DNA of 64,000 nt, taken from the NCBI GenBank assembly GCA_030150505.1, contig JASLFS010000053.1:1-64000 (forward strand), given 5' to 3'. The position numbers and the translations under genes are program-made. The stretch's first letter is position 1. Every line of letters starts with the position of its first letter. Positions 57,569-64,000 of the stretch are shown here, piece after piece. A model generated the notes under the pieces. It worked only from the letters and a program-made list of their open reading frames with translations, was not told the DNA's origin and made no database searches. The stretch is from Vitreoscilla sp. (GTDB lineage Bacteria; Pseudomonadota; Gammaproteobacteria; Burkholderiales; Neisseriaceae).

Positions 57569-58303
57569 ATGAACAAAAATAACATTGTTGTAGCGGCAAT
57601 TGTTGGTATTAGTTTATTGCTTTCGGCTTGGTTATTGGGAAATGCTTATCAATACAAGTTTAAAACCAATCAAGTGATTAGTGTGACAGGGAATGCCAAT
57701 AAAAATTTTGAAGCTGATATTGTGAAGTGGCGAGCTGGATTTCGTCGCCAGGGCAATGATCTGGAGTCGGCTTCTGAAGAGCTAAAGAGCGATCAAGCGA
57801 AGATTAAGCAATTTTTAGTGGCTAGCGGTATTAAAGACAACGAAATTGTTTTTGAAGCAGTGAATATTGAAAAGGATTATAACCAATATACAGACAGTGA
57901 CGGACGTTCGTATAGTAGCTTTTCTGGTTATACGTTATCGCAAAATGTAACAGTGGAATCAGCTGATTTGGATAAGGTTGAAGCTGTTTCACGAGAGATT
58001 TCTAATTTGATTAGCCAAGGTATTGAATTGAGTTCTTCAGATCCAAATTATTATTACAGTAAGTTGGAAGATTTGAAACTTGAATTGATTTCTCAAGCCT
58101 CTGCTAATGCGAAGCAGCGAGCAGATAATATTGCTAAAGAAGCCAATGCTAAATTAGGGCAACTGGTTAAAGGTGATATGGGCGTTTTTCAAATTACAGG
58201 TCAAAATGATGATGACGACTATACTTATGGTGGAGCATTTAATACGACTTCACGTAAGAAAACGGCCAGTATTACAGTGAAATTACAGTTTATTAGTCAG
58301 TAA
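57569..58303 (+). CDS. SIMPL-domain (DUF541) protein
   Basis: 244 residues. An N-terminal membrane anchor or uncleaved signal (IVVAAIVGISLLLSAWLLGNAY, about 6-27) precedes a SIMPL domain (about 35-242), with ISVTGNANKNFEADIVKWRAGF and ASANAKQRADNIAKEANAKLGQL as the most family-like parts. SIMPL proteins are periplasmic and linked to oxidative-stress defence in some bacteria, with no fixed activity. It is likely co-transcribed with wrbA. AAGGA precedes the ATG. Confidence 0.88.
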   Translation: MNKNNIVVAAIVGISLLLSAWLLGNAYQYKFKTNQVISVTGNANKNFEADIVKWRAGFRRQGNDLESASEELKSDQAKIKQFLVASGIKDNEIVFEAVNIEKDYNQYTDSDGRSYSSFSGYTLSQNVTVESADLDKVEAVSREISNLISQGIELSSSDPNYYYSKLEDLKLELISQASANAKQRADNIAKEANAKLGQLVKGDMGVFQITGQNDDDDYTYGGAFNTTSRKKTASITVKLQFISQ

Positions 58304-58311
58304 GATAAAAG

Positions 58312-58342
58312 ATAGGCTGCCTGAAGCTTTCAGGCAGCCTAT
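58312..58342. terminator. terminator formed by an inverted pair of DNA uptake words
   Basis: Stem of 14 bp ATAGGCTGCCTGAA / TTCAGGCAGCCTAT with a GCT loop. The arms are perfect uptake words: AGGCTGCCTGAA at 58314-58325 and its inverse at 58329-58340. This is the classic neisserial arrangement, in which the uptake pair doubles as a terminator. Confidence 0.92.
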
Positions 58343-58370
58343 ATTCGAAATTAACTGGTCGGGATAAGTC

Positions 58371-58906
58371 ATGAATATTTTGAAAAAAACAATTTGTGGT
58401 GCTTTTTTATTGGGCTTTAGCTTATCTTCTTATGCTGATGAGAGGTGCTATGTTTCTGAAGTTATGAGTGGTGTGCTCAGAAAATCAGAATCCAAGAGGA
58501 TGATTGTCAAAGTTACTCTTGCATCAAAAATGAAACAATATCAGTTAAAGTTACATTGGATGGTGTGACCGCACCTGCTAAAAAATCTCATCATTGGGAA
58601 GCGTCTAAAAAGGCATTAGCTGACTTGGTTTTAAATCAATGGGTTTATATTTCTAATTCAAAGAATTAGACGGATATTATTAGCTATGCTAATCAATCGC
58701 GGCACGTGATTTGTTTGGCTCATCCAACCTATGGTATGTGTTTTGAGGTAACAGACATTGGTCTTGAGATGCTTCAGAATGGGCATGCTTTTTCATCGAT
58801 AGATAAAGAAATATATGGCTCTTATCGAGAGGCAGAAAATAAAGCTCAGGCATCAAAAATGGGAATTTGGGGTGCAGAGTACTCACAAATTCCCATTGAT
58901 AATTAA
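58371..58906 (+). pseudogene. decayed thermonuclease-family (SNase) secreted protein
   Basis: An ATG frame starts with a signal peptide (MNILKKTICGAFLLGFSLSSYADER) and stops at 58568. After a frameshift before 58496 (-1 or +2), the downstream frame continues EDDCQSYSCIKNETISVKVTL and then KKALADLVLNQWVYISNSKN, a TAG at 58667, then TDIISYANQSRHVIC and, at the end, NKAQASKMGIWGAEYSQ. The second part matches the staphylococcal nuclease pattern (kVxLdGvxAP, AKxALxxLV, ending KxGIWG). The residues at the usual catalytic Arg and Glu (VRL, APE) are T and A here, so activity was probably already lost. One frameshift plus one nonsense codon makes this a pseudogene unless the sequence is in error. Confidence 0.8.
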
Positions 58907-59697
58907 TCTAATAATAAAGAATCATCAGCCAGTTTTTCATGGCGTGTGGATTCAAACATTTGGATTAAATCAGGTACATCCATGTTTTGTCTTTTTTGCC
59001 CATCAACATCCAAAACAACTTGCCCTTGGTGCAACATAACTGTTCGCTCGCCAAAGTCCAAAGCTTGACGCATGGAGTGGGTCACCATCATGGCAGTTAG
59101 TTGATTTTCGGAAATAATTTGCAGGGTTAATTCCATCACAAATGCAGCTGTTTTGGGATCCAAAGCTGCAGTATGTTCATCCAATAATAGTATTTTTGAT
59201 GGTTGTAAAGTTGCCATGATTAAACTCACCGCTTGGCGCTGACCACCTGACAATAAATCCATTCTGTCACTTAAACGATTTTCTAAACCCAGTTTTAGAA
59301 TGGATAATTTTTCACGAAACAATTCACGATTGTTTTTGTTTAATGCCATTCTTAAACTTCGCTTTTGTCCTCGCGAATAGGCAATGGCCATATTCTCTTC
59401 AATGCTTAAGCTTGCACAAGTGCCAGTAAGTGGATCTTGAAAGACACGAGCAACCGAGCCTGAGCGTCTAGAAGCATCTTGTCGAGTGACATCTAGTTCA
59501 TTGATTAAAATTTTTCCAGAATCAACTAATAAATCACCGCTAATGGCATTTAAAAATGTTGATTTACCAGCACCATTACTGCCAATAACAGTTAAAAATT
59601 GACCAGTAGGAATGGTTAAACTTAAGCCACGTAAAACATGGTTTTCAATGGGGGTGCCTGGATTAAATGTTATTTGTAAATTCTCAGCACTTAGCAT
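58903..59697 (-). CDS. ABC transporter ATP-binding protein (TrpZ-like)
   Basis: 264 residues. Walker A GSNGAGKST (about 39-47), signature LLSGGQRQAVSL and Walker B ILLLDEHTAALDP are intact. The pattern belongs to importers with a PF04392-type binding protein, described in Gram-positive bacteria as TrpXYZ for tryptophan. It is the last of three genes with a shared order (binding protein, permease, ATPase); it overlaps the permease gene by 7 bp. Its stop overlaps the tail of the nuclease pseudogene by 4 bp, tail to tail. Confidence 0.9.
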   Translation of the reverse strand: MLSAENLQITFNPGTPIENHVLRGLSLTIPTGQFLTVIGSNGAGKSTFLNAISGDLLVDSGKILINELDVTRQDASRRSGSVARVFQDPLTGTCASLSIEENMAIAYSRGQKRSLRMALNKNNRELFREKLSILKLGLENRLSDRMDLLSGGQRQAVSLIMATLQPSKILLLDEHTAALDPKTAAFVMELTLQIISENQLTAMMVTHSMRQALDFGERTVMLHQGQVVLDVDGQKRQNMDVPDLIQMFESTRHEKLADDSLLLD

Positions 59698-60599
59698 GGC
59701 TTATTCCTTTTTTTAAGCAATCGACTTTTTATTTTTGGCAAGACTAAAGCAAAAATGACCAGAACTGCATTGATGAGGTTTAAGTCCTGTGGACCTAGCC
59801 CAATTCCCTGCAAAGTATTATTGCTTAATGCCAGAGCAATAAAGAATCGATACAAGAATGCGCCAATGATAACTGCCAAAGTAATCCAAATTATGCGTTT
59901 TGCAGGCAAAATAGTTTCACCTAAAATCACAGCAGCCAAACCAATAACAATGGTACCAACACCACTAGCAATATCGGCACCACCTTGTGTTTGTACAAAC
60001 AATGCACCACCAAGAGCAATCAAACCATTCGAAATAGCCATGCCTAAAATAATCATGAGGCTGGTTTTAACACCTTGTGCTTTTGCCATGCGGTTGTTTG
60101 CACCTGTTGCACGCACAGCTAAACCTGTTTGAGTATTGAAAAAAGCATCTAAACTAAATTTAGCAATAAAAGCAATCACGCAAATTAAAATGGCTTGTAC
60201 CCAAAGTTGGTTGTGGGTTTTAAGATTCACAAAAGGATCAAATACGGTTGCTTCCGATAATAACGGAATATTGGGCGCACCCATGATGCGTAAGTTAACA
60301 GAATAAAGAGCAACCATGACTAAAATGCTGGCCAATAGTTTTTCAATATTCAATTTGACATGTAGCCAGGATGTCACTATGCCAGCCATTGAGCCAGCCA
60401 ACATTCCTAATCCCGTTGCAACCCAAGGATTGAAGCCGTTGATTAAACAAACAGCACAAACGGCACCACCTAAAGGAAAACTTCCATCTGCTGTTAGGTC
60501 AGGGAAATCAAGAATGCGAAAAGAGATGAATACGCCAAGAGCTACCAAAGCGTATATCATGCCGCTTTCCCATGCTCCTAATAAGGCTTCTAAAGACAT
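59691..60599 (-). CDS. ABC transporter permease (LivH-like, TrpY-type)
   Basis: 302 residues with about eight hydrophobic segments. DFPDLTADGSFPLGGAVCAV and MAISNGLIALGGALFVQTQGGADIASGVGTIVIGLAAVILGE are typical of the BPD_transp_2 permeases paired with PF04392 binding proteins. It forms the membrane pore of the importer. An attenuator-like hairpin separates it from the binding-protein gene. Confidence 0.9.
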   Translation of the reverse strand: MSLEALLGAWESGMIYALVALGVFISFRILDFPDLTADGSFPLGGAVCAVCLINGFNPWVATGLGMLAGSMAGIVTSWLHVKLNIEKLLASILVMVALYSVNLRIMGAPNIPLLSEATVFDPFVNLKTHNQLWVQAILICVIAFIAKFSLDAFFNTQTGLAVRATGANNRMAKAQGVKTSLMIILGMAISNGLIALGGALFVQTQGGADIASGVGTIVIGLAAVILGETILPAKRIIWITLAVIIGAFLYRFFIALALSNNTLQGIGLGPQDLNLINAVLVIFALVLPKIKSRLLKKRNKPC

Positions 60600-60634
60600 A
60601 TATGAACCTTTAATATCTTACGTTTTGAATAAAA

Positions 60635-60662
60635 TAAGCCAACTTTTAGTGAAGTTGGCTTA
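60635..60662 (-). terminator. hairpin between binding-protein and permease genes
   Basis: Perfect 11 bp arms TAAGCCAACTT / AAGTTGGCTTA with a 6-base loop; on the minus strand TTTTATT follows. It probably reduces transcription into the permease and ATPase genes, keeping the binding protein in excess. Confidence 0.75.
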
Positions 60663-60686
60663 AACTGGAAAGAAGGGGTTGAAAGT

Positions 60687-61691
60687 TTATTCAATCACTT
60701 CATTGGCTGCTTTAAGAACATCTTCAGGGATGGTAACGTTCATTAACTGAGCGGATTTTTTGTTGATTACCAAATCTAGCTTGTCCATTTTTTCTGGTGC
60801 GATATCACCAACTGGTGTGCCAGTTATAATTTTGATAACTATTTGTCCAGCTTGATGTCCCATTTGATTGTAATTTGCACCAAGAACAGCAACAGCTCCG
60901 CGTTTTGCTGTATCTGGATCAGATGCAATCAAAGGAATTTTATTTTCAACGCCAACTTTGTAAAGTGATTCGTAAGCTGAAACCACGTTGTTATCTGTTG
61001 AGCTATAAATGGCTTGAACTTTGCCATTTAAACTGCGTGCTGCTGCTGGAATATCAGTTGTGCGCTGAGCAGGAGCAGGAATCAAAGTGATATTGTGTTT
61101 TGGTAAAATGCTTTCAAGCTCTTTGATGATGACAGTTGCGTTGATTTCGCCAGGGCTATATACAAAACCTAGTTCTTTTAAATTAGGCACAATTTTTTTC
61201 ATCAACTCAATTTGTGGTTCCATTGGCAACATATCAGATACGCCAGTTACGTTGGTTTTTGATGGCCCCCAGCTTGGTACCAATTTTGCTGCAACTGGAT
61301 CTGTTACTGCTGCAAAAACAACAGGAATGGTTTTGGTTGATGCAATAATGGGTTGAGCGCTCGGTGTTCCGATGGCAACAATGACATCGGGTTTGTCGCC
61401 TATGAATTTTTTGGCAATTTGTCCAGCTGTTGCAGTATTGCCTTGTGCGCTTTGAAAGGTAATTTGTACATTTTTGCCATTTTCATAGCCATTGGCTTTT
61501 AATTCTTCTTCTAAACCATGACGAACAGCATCTAGTGCAGGGTGTTCAACGATGGCTGTAATGGCAATTTTTTTAATGCTTTCATTGTTATTAGCTGCCG
61601 GGGATGATGCATCGTTAGCATTGTTTTCAGAACAGGCCATTAATAATGCAGAAGCAATGCCTAATAAAACCGCTTTTTTTGTAAAACGCAT
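60687..61691 (-). CDS. ABC transporter substrate-binding lipoprotein (PF04392, TrpX-like)
   Basis: 334 residues from the ATG at 61691 with GGAG 8 bases upstream; the frame extends to 61709. The lipoprotein signal ends at LMAC with lipidated C20. The mature protein fits the ABC_sub_bind family: IAITAIVEHPALDAVRHGLEEELKANG, VIVAIGTPSAQPIIAST and ASDPDTAKRGAVAVLGANYNQMGHQAGQ. In streptococci such proteins bind tryptophan. Here the substrate is inferred only by family and could be another aromatic or small amino acid. Confidence 0.88.
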   Translation of the reverse strand: MRFTKKAVLLGIASALLMACSENNANDASSPAANNNESIKKIAITAIVEHPALDAVRHGLEEELKANGYENGKNVQITFQSAQGNTATAGQIAKKFIGDKPDVIVAIGTPSAQPIIASTKTIPVVFAAVTDPVAAKLVPSWGPSKTNVTGVSDMLPMEPQIELMKKIVPNLKELGFVYSPGEINATVIIKELESILPKHNITLIPAPAQRTTDIPAAARSLNGKVQAIYSSTDNNVVSAYESLYKVGVENKIPLIASDPDTAKRGAVAVLGANYNQMGHQAGQIVIKIITGTPVGDIAPEKMDKLDLVINKKSAQLMNVTIPEDVLKAANEVIE

Positions 61692-62240
61692 TGTTATTTC
61701 TCCAATCACTTATGGTGATTTTGATTTATTGTGTTTATAAAATGACTGTTTGGATACTGATGATAGAAGAACTTTTTTAAAAAATCATCTCTATTTGTAA
61801 TTTATTTTTAATAAATTTTTATATTATTGGGCATTAAATATCAATTTAAGAAAAATTTATTTTTTAAAATGTTAAGTAATGATTTTTATATGGGGGAAAA
61901 TAATTATGGGCTTATTGTTTGTAATATAAAAAAGTTATTGTATAAATTGCTTAGTTAAGATGAGCGCTCGGCTAGAAAATAACAAATCTATATGGCTTGG
62001 TTAAGTGAATAAACCAGTTCATTGCCTTTTCCTTAAGAAAAAAAATTCATTTATTAGCAAGATGTGATTTTTTGTGATGTTGTTCAGAATGCAATTTTGC
62101 TGGGTTTGGGTACTCAATATTTGTTAGCTTGTTGTCAATAGCATTTATTTGGCGGAAAGAGGCTAACAGAGCATGGCATTTTTGTTATTTCTTGTTAATC
62201 TCAGGTACAATAAATACATTGAATTTTAGGTTACAAAGCC
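61692..62240. other. 549 bp AT-rich region between the binding-protein gene and glnS
   Basis: No convincing frame. It holds the divergent promoters. The glnS promoter candidate is at 62182-62211. I see no tRNA-like or other structured RNA, and no repeats of note. Confidence 0.5.
62182..62211 (+). promoter_or_regulatory. candidate sigma70 promoter of glnS
   Basis: TTGTTA (62182-62187) and TACAAT (62206-62211) are separated by 18 bases, 29 bp before the ATG of glnS. Confidence 0.5.
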
Positions 62241-63926
62241 ATGACAATGAATAAAGATGAGTTCGCGGATAATCATTTTATTCGCACAATTATTGATGAA
62301 GATTTAGCCAGTGGTAAACATTCGGGTATTCACACTCGTTTTCCTCCTGAGCCAAATGGTTATTTGCATATTGGCCACGCTAAAAGTGTTTGCTTAAACT
62401 TTGGGTTGGCTTACATTTACGATGGCAAATGCAATTTGCGTTTTGATGATACCAATCCTGAAAAAGAATCTGATGAATATGTTCGTGCCATTGAAGAAGA
62501 TGTGAAATGGTTGGGATTTGAGTGGGAAGGTGAGCCGCATTTTGCTTCTGATTACTTTGAACAGTTGTATGATTTTGCTGTTGGGTTAATCAAAGATGGC
62601 AAGGCTTATGTGGATGAGCTTGATGCTGAAGAAATGCGTGAATATCGTGGTTCTTTAAAAGAAGCTGGTAAAAATAGTCCATATCGTGATCGCAGTATCG
62701 AAGAAAATTTGGATTTGTTCACACGCATGCGCGCTGGTGAGTTTCCTGATGGCAGCAAAACTTTGCGTTTGAAAATTGACATGGCTGCGTCAAATTTAAA
62801 TTTACGTGATCCTGTTATCTATCGTATTCGCCGTGTGCATCATCATCGTACTGGGGATAAATGGTGTATTTATCCAATGTATGATTACACGCATGCTATT
62901 TCTGATGCGATTGAAAATATTACGCATTCATTGTGTTCATTAGAATTTGAAAATCATCGTCCATTGTACGATTGGGTTTTGGATAATATCGCTAGTCCTA
63001 GTCATCCACGTCAGTATGAATTCTCTCGTTTGGAATTGTTGTACGCTATTACTTCTAAACGTAAATTGAATCAATTGGTGGTTGAAGGGCATGTGAAGGG
63101 TTGGGATGATCCTCGTATGCCGACTGTATCTGGTATGCGCCGCCGTGGTTATACGCCAGCAGGTATTCGTTTGTTTAGTAAACGAGTGGGTATTTCGAAA
63201 AGCGATAATATCGTTGATATGAGCGTTTTAGAAGGTGCTGTTCGTGAGGATTTGGAAAATAGTTCGCCAAGAATGATGGCTGTTTTAAATCCAATTAAAA
63301 TCGAACTGACAAACTATGATGAAGCTGTGACCAAAGGTCGTTCTGCTCCATATCATCCTAATCATCCTGAAATGGGTGAGCGTGAAATTCCAATTAGCCG
63401 CTTTATTTATATTGATGCGGATGATTTTGCCATTAATCCACCAAAAGGCTTCCAACGCTTGATTGAAGGCGGTGAAGTGCGTTTGCGTTACAGTTATGTT
63501 ATTAAGTGTGACGAGGTTTCATTGGATGAGAATGGTCGAGTAACGGGTTTAAAATGCAGTATTGATCATGATACATTGGGCAAGAAACCAGAAGGACGCA
63601 AAGTAAAAGGCGTGATTCATTGGTTATCTGCTGAGCATGCTGTTCCTGCTACTGTACGTTTATATGACCGACTGTTTACTGTTGAGCGTCCTGATGTGGT
63701 TCGTGGCGAAGATGGTCAGTATGTTGATTTCTGCCAATTCTTAAACACTGAATCAATGACAGAAATTGATGCGTGGGTTGAGCCGATTGCAAATGAGCTA
63801 GCTCCTGAAACACGTTACCAGTTTGAACGTTTGGGTTATTTTGTGACTGATCGCTATGATCATGAAGTTGGTAATCCAATCTTTAATAGAACAGTTACAT
63901 TAAAAGATACTTGGCAAGCTAAGTAA
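62241..63926 (+). CDS. glnS: glutaminyl-tRNA synthetase
   Basis: 561 residues. It has the class I motifs: HIGH at 43-46 (YLHIGHAKS) and the KMSKS-equivalent in [32 protein letters not shown] is the GlnRS-specific stretch. The C-terminal anticodon-binding barrels are complete. An ATG at 62247 is an alternative start. It charges tRNA-Gln directly. It ends before a palindromic terminator with the variant uptake-like word. Confidence 0.97.
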   Translation: MTMNKDEFADNHFIRTIIDEDLASGKHSGIHTRFPPEPNGYLHIGHAKSVCLNFGLAYIYDGKCNLRFDDTNPEKESDEYVRAIEEDVKWLGFEWEGEPHFASDYFEQLYDFAVGLIKDGKAYVDELDAEEMREYRGSLKEAGKNSPYRDRSIEENLDLFTRMRAGEFPDGSKTLRLKIDMAASNLNLRDPVIYRIRRVHHHRTGDKWCIYPMYDYTHAISDAIENITHSLCSLEFENHRPLYDWVLDNIASPSHPRQYEFSRLELLYAITSKRKLNQLVVEGHVKGWDDPRMPTVSGMRRRGYTPAGIRLFSKRVGISKSDNIVDMSVLEGAVREDLENSSPRMMAVLNPIKIELTNYDEAVTKGRSAPYHPNHPEMGEREIPISRFIYIDADDFAINPPKGFQRLIEGGEVRLRYSYVIKCDEVSLDENGRVTGLKCSIDHDTLGKKPEGRKVKGVIHWLSAEHAVPATVRLYDRLFTVERPDVVRGEDGQYVDFCQFLNTESMTEIDAWVEPIANELAPETRYQFERLGYFVTDRYDHEVGNPIFNRTVTLKDTWQAK

Positions 63927-63952
63927 TTGAGTTGTTTTGTATTCAAATAAAG

Positions 63953-63983
63953 AAAGGCTCCCTGAAAGTTTCAGGGAGCCTTT
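63953..63983 (+). terminator. terminator of glnS formed by an inverted pair of variant uptake-like words
   Basis: Perfect 15 bp arms AAAGGCTCCCTGAAA / TTTCAGGGAGCCTTT with a 1-base spacer, then T. The arms contain AGGCTCCCTGAA (63955-63966) and its inverse (63970-63981), differing from the usual uptake word by the same G-to-C change on both arms. Confidence 0.88.
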
Positions 63984-64000
63984 TATTTAAGGCTTAGAAT

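Noticed and set aside
58371..58906. Programmed frameshift in the nuclease-like gene
   Set aside because: There is no slippery heptamer at the frame change, and an additional in-frame TAG at 58667 follows it. Decay explains both lesions better.

Overview
This 64 kb window is a stretch of AT-rich chromosome from a betaproteobacterium of the family Neisseriaceae. The best single indication is the DNA uptake sequence. The 12-mer AGGCTGCCTGAA, the dialect described for Simonsiella and its relatives, or its 10-mer core occurs at least 11 times, including once as an inverted pair forming a terminator. Gene content also fits: a lone dnaK, a PglL-like O-oligosaccharyltransferase, his genes running into hinT-tatABC, recBC, a Mip/FkpA-like lipoprotein, and lolCD. 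The genus cannot be fixed from the sequence alone. I see no tRNA, rRNA, phage, insertion sequence or CRISPR array.

Layout. 1-9.4 kb (all minus strand): a surface-sugar locus. Genes of the WbpA, WbpB, WbpD and WbpE families would together make UDP-2,3-diacetamido-2,3-dideoxyglucuronic acid from UDP-GlcNAc. An OafA-type acyltransferase sits among them. Upstream lie rmlC and rmlD (dTDP-rhamnose), translationally overlapped with ribD, a small lipoprotein gene and nrdR. 9.45-10.14 kb: a 690 bp gene-free region with a 193 bp-spaced direct repeat and overlapping palindromes. 10.1-18 kb: stress, repair and housekeeping genes (YafJ-like amidotransferase, Hsp33, free-Met-sulfoxide reductase, [2Fe-2S] ferredoxin, FKBP lipoprotein, metallophosphoesterase, spermidine-synthase-like protein, TtcA). 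18.1-20.8 kb: LolC/E and LolD for lipoprotein release, and a LysE-type exporter.

21-30.5 kb (plus strand): hisC-hisB, a terminator, then hisH-hisA-(membrane protein)-hisF-hisI-hisE-hinT-tatABC-DUF2069-pglL-like. 30.5-46.3 kb (minus): ppk, yggX, argA, a zinc-ribbon membrane protein, an alpha/beta hydrolase, trpE, recA, a small membrane protein, recB and recC. 46.8-64 kb (mixed strands): an amino-acid-type binding lipoprotein, asd, an RDD protein, an OsmC protein, argJ, rhomboid, recR, dnaK with a sigma32-like promoter, YihY, WrbA, a SIMPL protein, a decayed nuclease-family pseudogene, a three-gene ABC importer of the TrpXYZ type, and glnS.

Most of the window is core metabolism. The less ordinary items are the diacetamido-uronic acid locus (possibly linked to the PglL-like transferase), a second DUS-like word (GCTCCCTGAA, five copies including a terminator pair), the structured intergenic region near 10 kb, hairpins inside the sugar locus, and the nuclease pseudogene. 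I do not see a clearly undescribed multi-gene system.
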